A DNA stretch of 64,000 nucleotides from Caballeronia sp. M1242 (lineage in GTDB: Bacteria > Pseudomonadota > Gammaproteobacteria > Burkholderiales > Burkholderiaceae). The stretch lies in the NCBI RefSeq assembly GCF_017220215.1, contig NZ_CP071129.1, positions 2,852,001 to 2,916,000 of the forward strand. The letters run 5' to 3'. Shown piece by piece: positions 37,227 to 45,913 of the stretch. The notes beneath the pieces were generated by a model. It ran no database searches. It was not told where the DNA came from and worked only from the letters and a program-made list of their open reading frames with translations. A program made the translations under genes and the position numbers. The number at the start of each line of letters is the position of its first letter. Within the stretch, counting starts at the first letter, position 1.

Positions 37227-38033
37227 ATGTACGCATTCGACTATCAACGGCCGGACGAGGCGCAAGCGGCGGTGGCCGCGCTCGCGGCGAACGGCGACGC
37301 CAAATATCTCGCGGGCGGCCAGAGCTTGCTGCCGACCATGCGTTTGCGGCTCGCACAGCCGTCGGCGCTCGTGGATGTGACGCGCATCGCGTCGATGAAA
37401 ACCGTCACGCTGGATGCCGGCAAGCTGACCATCGGCGGCGCGATGTGCCACGCGCAAGTCGGCGCGAACGCGGACGTGAAACGCGCGCTGCCGGGCTTGG
37501 CCGACCTGGCGAGCCGCATCGGCGACCGACAAGTGCGCGAGCGCGGCACCATCGGCGGCTCGCTCGCCAACGACGACCCCGCCGCGTGCTATCCGTCGGC
37601 GGTGCTCGCGCTCAACGCGACCATCGTGACGGACCGCCGCCGCATCGCCACCGACGACTTCTTCCTCGGCATGTACGAGACCGCGCTCGAACCGGACGAA
37701 CTGATCACCGCCGTCGAGTTTCCGCTCGCCGAGCGCGCGGGCTACGAGAAGTTTCGCAATCCCGCGTCGCACTTTGCGCTCGTCGGCGTGTTCGTCGCGA
37801 AGCACGCGGACGGCGTGCGCGTCGGCGTGACCGGCGCGGCGCCTTCAGCATTCCGGCCGACCGAACTGGAAGCGGCGTTGTCGAAGGACTTCTCGGTGGC
37901 GTCCGCGCGCAGCGTGACCATTTCCGCCGACGGCCTCAACGACGACATGCACGCGAGCGCAGCCTACCGCGCGCATCTGATTCCGGTGCTCGCGGGCCGC
38001 GCGATCGAACGCGCGCTGTCGTTCTCGGCGTGA
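37227..38033 (+). CDS. coxM: Molybdenum hydroxylase FAD subunit (CoxM-like)
   Basis: Medium subunit of 268 residues in the FAD-binding PCMH fold. The two flavin pyrophosphate motifs are AGGQSLLP (about residues 29-36) and TIGGSLAN (about 109-116). It transfers electrons from the iron-sulfur subunit to an acceptor. An ACGGAGACGG ribosome site precedes the ATG, eleven bases after the large subunit. Its stop overlaps the next start (TGATG). Confidence 0.92.
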   Translation: MYAFDYQRPDEAQAAVAALAANGDAKYLAGGQSLLPTMRLRLAQPSALVDVTRIASMKTVTLDAGKLTIGGAMCHAQVGANADVKRALPGLADLASRIGDRQVRERGTIGGSLANDDPAACYPSAVLALNATIVTDRRRIATDDFFLGMYETALEPDELITAVEFPLAERAGYEKFRNPASHFALVGVFVAKHADGVRVGVTGAAPSAFRPTELEAALSKDFSVASARSVTISADGLNDDMHASAAYRAHLIPVLAGRAIERALSFSA

Positions 38034-38929
38034 TGATCGACGAACCGGCTTCCATCGACGAGACGCTCGCGCGCCTGCGCGAGCAGCAGTACTTCGCGAG
38101 CCGCGAACTGGCGACGGCGCTTTTTCTCGCATTGAAGATGCAGCGCCCGCTCTTTCTGGAAGGCGAGCCGGGCGTCGGCAAAACGGAACTGGCGAAAGCG
38201 GCGGCGGGCTTGTGCGGCACGACGCTTTTGCGTCTGCAATGCTACGAAGGGCTCGACACGGCGAGCGCGCTGTACGAATGGGACTATCCGCGTCAGATCA
38301 TGGCGCTGCGGCTCGCGGAAGCCGCGGGCGAAACGCCGTCGAACGATTCGCTGTATCGCGGCGAGTTTCTGCTGAAGCGGCCGCTCTTGCAGGCGTTGTT
38401 GCCCGATCCCGCGAAGGCGAATGCGCGGCGCGTGCTTCTGATCGACGAGATCGACCGCGCGGACGAGCCGTTCGAAGCGTTCTTGCTGGAACTGCTGTCG
38501 GACTTTCAGGTGTCGATTCCCGAGTACGGCACCGTGCGCGCGGCGCGGCCGCCGCTCGTGATCATGACGTCCAACCGCACGCGCGAAGTCCACGACGCTT
38601 TGAAGCGCCGCTGCCTGTATCAGTGGATCGGCTATCCGGCGCGCGACGTCGAACTCGATATCGTCGCGGCGCGTGCGCCGGAGGCCGGCGCGGCGTTGCA
38701 GGCGCGGGCCGTCGCGTTCGTCCATCAGTTGCGCACGATGGACTTGTTCAAGGCGCCGGGCGTCGCGGAAACCATCGACTGGTGCCGCGCGCTCGCGGCG
38801 TTGTCGGTCTCCGAACTCGATCCGCAATCGGTGCAGGACACGCTCGGCGTGCTGCTGAAGTATCAGGACGACCTCGCGCGCATGGACGCCGCGACGCTCG
38901 CGCAATGCCTTTCGACGGCGCGGGCGTGA
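38033..38929 (+). CDS. coxD: MoxR-family AAA+ ATPase (CoxD-like)
   Basis: A 298-residue AAA+ ATPase: Walker A at residues 44-51 (GEPGVGKT), Walker B LLIDEIDRA, sensor 1 MTSNRT. In CO-dehydrogenase operons CoxD is a chaperone needed to complete the copper-sulfur-molybdenum centre together with the VWA protein CoxE. The ATG overlaps the coxM stop; the frame's long upstream extension is only a shadow of coxM and coxL. Confidence 0.9.
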   Translation: MIDEPASIDETLARLREQQYFASRELATALFLALKMQRPLFLEGEPGVGKTELAKAAAGLCGTTLLRLQCYEGLDTASALYEWDYPRQIMALRLAEAAGETPSNDSLYRGEFLLKRPLLQALLPDPAKANARRVLLIDEIDRADEPFEAFLLELLSDFQVSIPEYGTVRAARPPLVIMTSNRTREVHDALKRRCLYQWIGYPARDVELDIVAARAPEAGAALQARAVAFVHQLRTMDLFKAPGVAETIDWCRALAALSVSELDPQSVQDTLGVLLKYQDDLARMDAATLAQCLSTARA

Positions 38930-38931
38930 CC

Positions 38932-40128
38932 ATGCCACCGTTCGCGCGCAACGTCGTGCACTTCGTGCGCTTGCTGCGCGGCGCGGGGCTCGGCATGTCG
39001 CCGGCGCAGGCGGTCGATGCGCTCGACGCGCTGCGCTTCATCGACCTCGGCCGGCGCGACGACGTGCGCGCGGCGCTCGCGTGCCTGCTGGTTCATGCGA
39101 GCGACGAGCGCGAGATCTTCGACTCGGCGTTCGACCTGTTCTGGCGCGATCCCGATTGGGAAAGCAAGCTGCGCGCGCTTCTGCTGCCGAAGATTCAAAG
39201 CGCTGCGCCGCCGCCGAAGCGCAACAACCGTCTCGCCGATGCCCTCGCCACGCGCACCGACACGCGTGAAACGCCGCCGCCAGAAGCGCAGGCCGAAGAG
39301 ACGCACGCGCGGCTGTCGTTCAGCGCGCAAGAGCGCCTGAGTCATCGCGATTTCGACACGCTCACCGCCGACGAATGGCGCGCGTTGCGGCATCAGATTC
39401 GCGCGCACCGGCTGCCGCTCGCGACCGAGCCGACGCGCCGGCTCAAGGCGGCGTCGCGCGGCACGCACGCGGACTTGCGCGCGAGCGCGCGGCAAGCGGT
39501 TCGCGCGGGCGGCGACTGGTCCGTGTGGAAGTATCGCGCGGCGGTGGAACGCAGGCCGCCGCTGGTTCTGCTGCTCGACATCTCCGGTTCGATGAGCGCG
39601 TATTCGCGCGCCGTGCTGTACTACTGTCACGCGCTTCTGCAATCGCGCGAGCGCTTGCAGGTGTTCCTCTTCGGCACGCGGCTCACGAACGCGACGCGCG
39701 CGTTGCGCGAGCGCGATCCCGATGTCGCGGTGACCGCGCTCGGCGAACAGGTCGCGGACTGGTCCGGCGGCACGCGCATCGGCGCGGCGCTCGCGGAATT
39801 CAACCGGCGCTGGGCGCGTCGCGTGCTGACGGGCCGCGCGACGGTGCTCATCGTCACCGACGGGCTGGATCACGAGGCCATCGACGTGCTCGATGCCGAA
39901 ATGGCGCGGCTCAGGCGCTTCGCGCATCGGCTCGTGTGGCTCAATCCGCTGTTGCGATTTGCCGGCTTCACGCCGCGCGCACGAGGCGTGCGCGCGATCC
40001 TGCCGCACGTCGACGCGATGCTCGCGGCTCACAACCTCGACAGCCTGGCCGCTGTCGGGCGGGAAATGGCGGCGCTTTCCGCGCGCGGCGCGCCCCGAAT
40101 GCCAGGAGGACACACGCAATGGAACTGA
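38932..40128 (+). CDS. coxE: VWA-domain maturation protein (CoxE-like)
   Basis: A 398-residue protein with a C-terminal von Willebrand factor A domain whose metal-binding MIDAS motif is DISGSMS beginning at Asp216. MoxR and VWA proteins act as a pair, and here they are adjacent. I start at the ATG at 38932; a GTG at 38926 that overlaps the preceding stop is an alternative. The 3' end overlaps coxG by ten bases. Confidence 0.86.
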   Translation: MPPFARNVVHFVRLLRGAGLGMSPAQAVDALDALRFIDLGRRDDVRAALACLLVHASDEREIFDSAFDLFWRDPDWESKLRALLLPKIQSAAPPPKRNNRLADALATRTDTRETPPPEAQAEETHARLSFSAQERLSHRDFDTLTADEWRALRHQIRAHRLPLATEPTRRLKAASRGTHADLRASARQAVRAGGDWSVWKYRAAVERRPPLVLLLDISGSMSAYSRAVLYYCHALLQSRERLQVFLFGTRLTNATRALRERDPDVAVTALGEQVADWSGGTRIGAALAEFNRRWARRVLTGRATVLIVTDGLDHEAIDVLDAEMARLRRFAHRLVWLNPLLRFAGFTPRARGVRAILPHVDAMLAAHNLDSLAAVGREMAALSARGAPRMPGGHTQWN

Positions 40129-40670
40129 CCGAAACGCATACCTTGCCGGTGCCGCAGGATCGCGCGTGGGAGGCGCTCAACGACACGGCCATGCTCAAAG
40201 CCTGCATCCCGGGCTGCGACAGCATCGAAGCGGACGGCGAAAATGCCTATGCCGTCGGGATGACTGCCGCTGTCGGCCCGGTCAAGGCACGCTTCAAGGG
40301 ACGCATGGAACTGACGGATATCGACGCGCCGCATACCTATACGATCGTCTTCGAAGGACAGGGCGGCGCGGCAGGCTTCAGCAAAGGCACGGCCAAAGTG
40401 AACCTCGAACCCGGCGAGGACGCGGACACGACCAAGCTCACCTACAGCGCGCACGCGCAGGTGGGCGGCAAGCTCGCGCAGATCGGCTCGCGGCTCGTGG
40501 ACGGCGCAGCGCGTAAGATCGCGGGTGAGTTCTTCAAGCGTTTCGGCGCGAAGTTGCAGGGCGCAGGCGAAGCGCAGCAAGAACAGAACGGCGTCGCGGA
40601 CGAACCGGCCGACGCCGACAAGGAAGAGAAAGGAAAGAAATCATGGACAGCGTGGATCTCGAAGTCCTGA
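40119..40670 (+). CDS. coxG: CoxG-like SRPBCC-fold protein
   Basis: A 183-residue protein of the CO-dehydrogenase subunit G family. An SRPBCC (START-like) domain spans residues 1-145, with AWEALNDTAMLKACIPGC near the start. It is followed by a Lys/Glu-rich linker and WTAWISKS tail. In Oligotropha CoxG helps anchor the enzyme to the membrane. A near-perfect AGGAGGA ribosome site lies within the end of coxE. It overlaps xdhC by 28 bases. Confidence 0.9.
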   Translation: MELTETHTLPVPQDRAWEALNDTAMLKACIPGCDSIEADGENAYAVGMTAAVGPVKARFKGRMELTDIDAPHTYTIVFEGQGGAAGFSKGTAKVNLEPGEDADTTKLTYSAHAQVGGKLAQIGSRLVDGAARKIAGEFFKRFGAKLQGAGEAQQEQNGVADEPADADKEEKGKKSWTAWISKS

Positions 40671-41662
40671 AGAACAGCGCGCGGTGGCTCGAAGAAGGGC
40701 ATCGCGCGCTGCTGGTCACGGTGGTGAAGACGTGGGGCTCGTCGCCCCGGCCCGAAGGCGCGATGCTCGCGGTGCGCGACGACGGCCATGTGGTCGGCTC
40801 GGTGTCGGGCGGCTGCATCGAAGACGATCTGATCGACCGCGTGCGGCAGCGGGGCATCGAGCAGTCGAAGCCGGAAGCGGTGAAATACGGCATCAGCGCG
40901 GAGGAAGCGCATCGCTTCGGATTGCCGTGCGGCGGCACCATCCAGCTCGTGCTGGAGCCGCTCACGCGCGAGAGCGGCATCGCGGAACTGTGCGCGGCAG
41001 TGGAAAGCGGGCGGCTCGTCGCGCGCACGCTCGACATGGCGACGGGCGCCGCGCGCCTCGAACCCGCGCAGGCGACCGACGGCGTGCTCTTCGACGGCGC
41101 GAAGCTGCTGACCATTCACGGTCCGCGCTACCGGATGCTCGTGATCGGCGCGGGGCAGTTGTCGCGTTATCTGTGCAGCATCGCGGTCGGGCTCGACTAC
41201 CAGGTGACCGTGTGCGATCCGCGCGAGGAATACACCGACGAGTGGGACGTGCCGGGCACGACCATCGTCCGCACCATGCCCGACGACACCGTGATGGACA
41301 TGAAGCTCGACGAGCGTTGCGCGGTGATCGCGCTCACGCACGATCCGAAGCTCGACGATCTCGCGCTCATGGAAGCGTTGAAGACGCCGGCGTTCTATGT
41401 CGGCGCGCTCGGTTCGCGGCGCAATAACGCGGCGCGGCGCGAGCGGCTGAAAGAGTTCGATCTCAGCGATGCCGAACTCGCGCGGCTACACGGACCTGTC
41501 GGCATCTATATCGGCAGCCGGACGCCGCCGGAGATCGCCGTATCGATTCTCGCCGAAGTGACGGCGGCGAAGAATGGCGTGTCGCTGCCGGAACTGCTGC
41601 AAGTGGAAGGCGCGAAGGCGGCGCGCGAAGTCGCCGGAAAAGGCGAAGTGTGCGGCGTGTGA
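40643..41662 (+). CDS. xdhC: XdhC/CoxI-family molybdenum cofactor insertion protein
   Basis: A 339-residue chaperone that in the family binds and sulfurates molybdenum cofactor and delivers it to xanthine-dehydrogenase-type enzymes. The N-terminal XdhC motif (TWGSSPRPEGAML, VSGGCIEDDL) and the C-terminal Rossmann-like domain (VIGAGQLS, then GALGSRRNN) are both present. Last gene of the molybdenum hydroxylase operon, with a GGAAAGAAA site inside coxG. Confidence 0.93.
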   Translation: MDSVDLEVLKNSARWLEEGHRALLVTVVKTWGSSPRPEGAMLAVRDDGHVVGSVSGGCIEDDLIDRVRQRGIEQSKPEAVKYGISAEEAHRFGLPCGGTIQLVLEPLTRESGIAELCAAVESGRLVARTLDMATGAARLEPAQATDGVLFDGAKLLTIHGPRYRMLVIGAGQLSRYLCSIAVGLDYQVTVCDPREEYTDEWDVPGTTIVRTMPDDTVMDMKLDERCAVIALTHDPKLDDLALMEALKTPAFYVGALGSRRNNAARRERLKEFDLSDAELARLHGPVGIYIGSRTPPEIAVSILAEVTAAKNGVSLPELLQVEGAKAAREVAGKGEVCGV

Positions 41663-41693
41663 CGGCCGCACGATAAAGCGCCGCCGTTGCCGC

Positions 41694-42344
41694 TTACATC
41701 AGCCCGCACACGATCATCGCGACGAGCGACACCGTCACGATCGCCGCGCCCGCCGTGCGCCGCTTGTTGAGCTCGGTCCACAGCAGCACGCCCGTGAGCG
41801 ACAGAAGAATCAGGCTGCCGGCGAGCGTGTCGATCAGCAGCACCCAGCCGACGCTCAGGCCGACGCCTTTGTGAAGGTTCGTCAGCATCGCGAGGAAGGT
41901 GTTTTCGGTGCGCTTCACCGAGACAAAGTTGTTGCCGACCCAGTACTCGGCCATCACGCTGCTGCCGGGCGATGAAATCATCGTCGACCATTGTTCGGGC
42001 TGCATCGTGCTCTTGTCGCCCCAGCCGACGGGATGCGCCGGCTCGCGCCGCGTGCGGCCGACGTTGCCGTCGAGTTTCAGTTCCTTCTTGAGCCACATGC
42101 CCATGTCGCGCGGCGATTTGAAACCGCCCGCGGGCAGCGGAAGTTGCATCTGCGACACCTGCGGCTCGCCGGTCGAGACACGCAGCGGCGGCGCGCGGTG
42201 GTTGAGCAAAAAGCCGGTCACGCCGAATAAAAGCCCGAGCAGCGCGCCCCATAAGCCGACCCAGCCGTGAACCTTGCGCAGCCATTTCAGAAACGTCGAG
42301 CGGCGCGAGCGGTTCTTGCGCGCGGCTTCTTCGGCGTCGTTCAT
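41694..42344 (-). CDS. PepSY-associated membrane protein, probably iron-regulated
   Basis: A 216-residue protein with an N-terminal membrane helix after the LRKVHGWVGLWGA segment (typical of PepSY_TM iron-regulated proteins), a periplasmic loop of about 100 residues, and two C-terminal helices following HKGVGLSVGW. The ATG at 42344 gives the family start. A Fur-box-like sequence 150 bases upstream points to iron control. Members are often linked to siderophore or ferric-iron reduction. Confidence 0.8.
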   Translation of the reverse strand: MNDAEEAARKNRSRRSTFLKWLRKVHGWVGLWGALLGLLFGVTGFLLNHRAPPLRVSTGEPQVSQMQLPLPAGGFKSPRDMGMWLKKELKLDGNVGRTRREPAHPVGWGDKSTMQPEQWSTMISSPGSSVMAEYWVGNNFVSVKRTENTFLAMLTNLHKGVGLSVGWVLLIDTLAGSLILLSLTGVLLWTELNKRRTAGAAIVTVSLVAMIVCGLM

Positions 42345-42492
42345 GGGGCGTCCTTGCGGACGGTGTCGATCGGTGCCGCTCGTCGGCGGCGGGGTGAGGG
42401 TGTCAGGCGCGTTCAAGCGTCTCTCCGGAGTCGGCGGGTTCGTCGGCAACGCCACGCCCTAACCGACGCGCGGTCGGTCACGGCGAGCAAAA

Positions 42493-42511
42493 GAGAATCG
42501 TTATCATTGCA
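42493..42511 (-). promoter_or_regulatory. Fur-box-like sequence
   Basis: Read on the minus strand, TGCAATGATAACGATTCTC matches 13 of 19 positions of the classical Fur box, including an intact TGATAA core. It lies between srkA and the PepSY-type membrane protein gene, both minus strand, in position to control the latter. Confidence 0.6.
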
Positions 42512-42574
42512 CGCCGAAACGCCTGACACAATGCTTTCTGGCGGCGTAAAGACGCCGCTTCGTCACCAAAAATT

Positions 42575-43609
42575 TCAGACGGGCCAGAGCGGCCCTTCCT
42601 GCATCGCGCCGATCTGCTCGCGCAACTCGAGGATGCGGTCTTCCCAGTAACGCTGCGTGTTGAACCACGGAAAGGCGGCGGGGAACGCGGGATCGTTCCA
42701 GCGGCGCGCGAGCCACGCGGCGTAGTGGATCAGCCGCAACGTGCGAAGCGCCTCGATCAGATGCAACTCGCGCTCGTCGAAGTCACAGAAATCTTCGTAG
42801 CCTGCGAGCAAGTCGGAGAGCGCACGCGACGCTTCGGCGCGGCCGCCCGGCAGCAGAAGCCACAAGTCCTGAATCGCCGGTCCCATGCGGCTGTCGTCGA
42901 AATCGACGAAATGCGGGCCCGCGTCCGTCCACAGCACGTTGCTCGGGTGGCAGTCGCCGTGCATGCGCAGATGCCGCACGTCACCGGCGCGCTCGAAGCA
43001 TTGCGCGACGCCGTCCAGCGCCATCGATACTGCGCGCTCGTAGGCTTCGCGCACGTCGTCGGGCACGAAGCCATGCGTCAGCAGGAACTCGCGCGGCTCA
43101 AAGCCGAAGGTTTGAATATCGAGCGTCGGCCGCTCGCGATACGGCTCGATGCCGCCGACGGCGTGAATGCGCCCGATAAAGCGTCCGAGCCATTCGAGCG
43201 TTTCGCGGTTGTCGAGGTCGGGCGCGCGGCCGCCGCGCCGGTCGAAGACGGCGAAGCGAAAGCCTTCGAATTCGTGGAGCGTCGCGCCTTGAAGGACGCG
43301 TGCCGGAACCGCCGGAATCTCGCGCGCGGCGAGGCTCGCGACGAACGCGTGTTCTTCGAGAATCGCTTCATTCGACCAGCGCTCCGGCCGATAAAACTTC
43401 GCGATGACAGGTGGCCGGTCTTCGACGCCCACTTGATACACGCGGTTTTCGTAGCTGTTGAGCGCGAGCAGCCGGCCGTCCGTGCGCGCGTCGGCGGTCA
43501 TGAGCACGCTGTCCACGGCGTCGAGCACGCGCTCGGGCGTGAGGCCGGCGAAGGGCGGCGCGGCGTCGGAAGCGGGGACGCCGGCGGAGTCGGAAGGATT
43601 TGAGTTCAT
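42575..43609 (-). CDS. srkA: Stress response kinase A (SrkA/YihE family)
   Basis: A 344-residue protein kinase with the aminoglycoside-phosphotransferase-like fold. The catalytic loop is MHGDCHPSNVLW and the metal-binding motif FVDFDDSRMGP; the N-terminal lobe has NSYENRVYQV and IAKFYRPERW with the ATP lysine. In E. coli this Ser/Thr kinase counters stress-induced death by opposing MazF-type killing. Not linked here to any obvious partner. Confidence 0.92.
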   Translation of the reverse strand: MNSNPSDSAGVPASDAAPPFAGLTPERVLDAVDSVLMTADARTDGRLLALNSYENRVYQVGVEDRPPVIAKFYRPERWSNEAILEEHAFVASLAAREIPAVPARVLQGATLHEFEGFRFAVFDRRGGRAPDLDNRETLEWLGRFIGRIHAVGGIEPYRERPTLDIQTFGFEPREFLLTHGFVPDDVREAYERAVSMALDGVAQCFERAGDVRHLRMHGDCHPSNVLWTDAGPHFVDFDDSRMGPAIQDLWLLLPGGRAEASRALSDLLAGYEDFCDFDERELHLIEALRTLRLIHYAAWLARRWNDPAFPAAFPWFNTQRYWEDRILELREQIGAMQEGPLWPV

Positions 43610-43686
43610 TCCGGCATTGTGCGCCTTCCGGCGGCAGGCATCAGAGTCGCTTCAACTCGGCGCTCGGGTCGCCGGCACAACGCCGC

Positions 43687-43899
43687 TCAATGAACGACCG
43701 AGTTCGACGGGCGCACGATATCGCCCGTATCGATCAGGTCTTCGAGAAAGAACGGCTCCGTGTTCAGGAGCTTCGTGACGCCGGGCTCGCCCGCGTACCA
43801 CGCGACCATGGCCATGTCGCCGAGAATGCGCATGACGATGCCGCGAGCGCCGTGAGGCACGGCAATATGCACGGAGCGGACAATCGAACCGATTTGCAT
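43687..43899 (-). CDS. Small hypothetical protein
   Basis: A 70-residue soluble protein (start MQIGSIVRSV) with the look of a small beta-barrel: alternating hydrophobic strands, then a short acidic tail (FFLEDLIDTGD). I chose the ATG at 43899 because a purine-rich GGGGTTTCATC run precedes it; the frame is open 27 codons upstream. No family recognised. Confidence 0.6.
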   Translation of the reverse strand: MQIGSIVRSVHIAVPHGARGIVMRILGDMAMVAWYAGEPGVTKLLNTEPFFLEDLIDTGDIVRPSNSVVH

Positions 43900-44223
43900 G
43901 ATGAAACCCCGTTTCCATGCCGGCTCGATGAGACGCCGGTCATATGTTCCAACAGCACGCGCTTGCGACGGCGCGTGCACCAGACAATCGCCGCGTCTTT
44001 GTTGCGGGAAGCGCGACCTGCGCGGCTTTCATGAACGATTGTGCGCTTACTTTAGCCTATGGCAACGCGCAAACGCGATGCCCAATGCCGCGATATGTTG
44101 CCCAGCGCAGACGTTCGACGCTTGTTTGCTGTCTGCGGCACATGGAATGCGCCGCTGCATCCGGCAAAACCCTGACGGACGGCGTATCGTTGAGGGTTTC
44201 GGTTTTAAGCGGAGACTTCATTC
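43900..44223. other. Gap between the small hypothetical gene and the MFS gene
   Basis: 324 bases, divergent promoter region. Nothing beyond weak AT-rich stretches is evident; no gene, repeat or regulator site can be supported. Confidence 0.4.
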
Positions 44224-45489
44224 GTGAACGCATCACCCGCGCCGCAGCGCAAGGATGTGCCGCCCGCGCCTGCGGATCTTTACCTCGAGCGCGGCTCGCG
44301 GGCCTACTGGCGCGCTTCGCTCGCGTTGCTCTTCGCGGGCTACGCGACCTTTTCGCTGCTGTACTGCGTGCAGCCGCTGCTTCCCGAATTCACGAAGGGC
44401 TTCGGCGTCAGCCCGGCGGTCAGTGCGCTCGCGGTGTCGGTGAGCACGGCGGCGTTGGCCGTCGCTATTTTCATCGCGGGATTCGTCTCGGAAAGCTGGA
44501 GCCGTCATCGGTTGATGACGCTGTCGCTGCTCGCGTCGTCGGTGCTGACGGTCATCGCGGCGCTGCTGCCGAACTGGCACGCGCTACTTTTCGTGCGCGC
44601 GCTCGAAGGCTTCGCGCTCGGCGGCGTGCCGGCCGTCGCGATGGCCTATCTCGCGGAAGAAGTGCATCCCGAAGGACTCGGCCTCGCGATGGGCCTCTAC
44701 GTCGGCGGCACGGCGATCGGCGGCATGGCCGGGCGCGTGATCAGCGGCGTGCTCGCGGACTTCTTCGGCTGGCGCGTGGCGATCGGCGGCATCGGCGTGC
44801 TCGGACTGCTCGCGACGCTGGCGTTCCGGTCGCTGCTGCCGCCGTCGCGACGCTTCAAGCCGCGGCGCGGCGTCGGGTTCTCGCATCACCGCAGTTCGCT
44901 GGTCGGGCATTTGCAGCACGGCGGGCTGCCGTTTCTCTTTCTGACCGGCTTCGTGCTGATGGGCAGCTTCGTCACGGTCTACAACTACGTCGGCTATCGG
45001 CTGCTGGGCGCGCCGTTCGGGCTCAATCAGACGCAGATCGGCGCCATCTTCACCGTATATCTCACGGGCGTGGTCGCGTCGCCGTGGTCGGGCAAGATGG
45101 CCGATGTCTTCGGCCGCGGTCGCGTGCTGATCGCCGCGATCGTGCTGATGATGACCGGCATCGCGCTGACGCTTTCGATGTCGCTGCCGGTGATCATCGG
45201 CGGAATTGCTTGCCTCACGTTCGGCTTCTTCGCGGGACATTCGGTGGCGAGCGGCTGGGTCGGCCGGCTCGCGACGCAGGCGAAAGGTCAGGCCGCCGCA
45301 CTGTATTTGCTGGCGTATTACCTGGGATCGAGCCTGATCGGATCGTATGGCGGGCACTTCTGGACCGGCTTCGGCTGGCCGGGCGTGGTCGGGTTGATCG
45401 CGGGACTGCTCGTGATCGGCGTCGCGGCTGCGGCGTATCTGAACGGCCGCGAACGGGCGCTGATCCGCGCGCCGTCGAAAGCAGAATGA
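44224..45489 (+). CDS. Major-facilitator transporter, YnfM type
   Basis: Inner-membrane exporter of 421 residues with 12 predicted helices in two halves separated by a basic loop (PPSRRFKPRRG). The first helix ends YCVQPLLPEF, as in the YnfM/arabinose-efflux group, and the MFS motif A region is GFVSESWSRHRLM. Substrate unknown. GTG start; the GGAGAC purine run upstream is the likely ribosome site. Confidence 0.86.
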   Translation: MNASPAPQRKDVPPAPADLYLERGSRAYWRASLALLFAGYATFSLLYCVQPLLPEFTKGFGVSPAVSALAVSVSTAALAVAIFIAGFVSESWSRHRLMTLSLLASSVLTVIAALLPNWHALLFVRALEGFALGGVPAVAMAYLAEEVHPEGLGLAMGLYVGGTAIGGMAGRVISGVLADFFGWRVAIGGIGVLGLLATLAFRSLLPPSRRFKPRRGVGFSHHRSSLVGHLQHGGLPFLFLTGFVLMGSFVTVYNYVGYRLLGAPFGLNQTQIGAIFTVYLTGVVASPWSGKMADVFGRGRVLIAAIVLMMTGIALTLSMSLPVIIGGIACLTFGFFAGHSVASGWVGRLATQAKGQAAALYLLAYYLGSSLIGSYGGHFWTGFGWPGVVGLIAGLLVIGVAAAAYLNGRERALIRAPSKAE

Positions 45490-45539
45490 AATCGGACGAA
45501 ACTAAGGGTTTTACCGCGTCCACTTAATAACGCGGGCTG

Positions 45540-45571
45540 CGGAGCCTTCTGTCACAAGGCTCCGGCGTTTT
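45540..45571 (+). terminator. Intrinsic terminator of the MFS gene
   Basis: CGGAGCCTT pairs with AAGGCTCCG around CTGTCAC, followed by GCGTTTT. It lies about 50 bases after the stop. Confidence 0.7.
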
Positions 45572-45697
45572 CAGCGAACCCTGTTTCGCGACGACGGCGC
45601 AACGCGCTTTCTCCCGCCGCCTATACTCGAATCGTCGATGCGCACATTTGCGCCGGCACGATTCGAGCAAGAAAAGCAGGACGATGGGAGACGCACC

Positions 45698-45880
45698 ATG
45701 ACGTATTTCACGATCGGCGATTTCATTCTGGTCATCCCGATGGCGCTTGCCGGCGCGCTGTTCTTAGGCGCCATTCCGTGCGCATCGCACTTCAAGAACA
45801 ATGTGCTGCGAGCGTGCGGGGCGCTCGTCGGCGTGCTCGTCGCGTTCCTGCTGGTCGAGGGCTTGCCCGCGCTGATATGA
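45698..45880 (+). CDS. Small two-helix membrane protein
   Basis: A 60-residue protein (start MTYFTIGDF) with two hydrophobic helices at about 6-24 and 37-56 linked by a short loop with CASHFKNN. A GGGAG ribosome site precedes the ATG, and the frame's earlier ATG has none. Function unknown. Confidence 0.6.
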   Translation: MTYFTIGDFILVIPMALAGALFLGAIPCASHFKNNVLRACGALVGVLVAFLLVEGLPALI

Positions 45881-45913
45881 CGGCGCGCGGCGTGCGCCGC
45901 GCGCGTTCGCTAC

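Noticed and set aside
34639..37356. 905-codon minus-strand frame opposite coxL
   Set aside because: Antisense shadow of the molybdopterin subunit gene, strongly arginine- and histidine-rich with no family.
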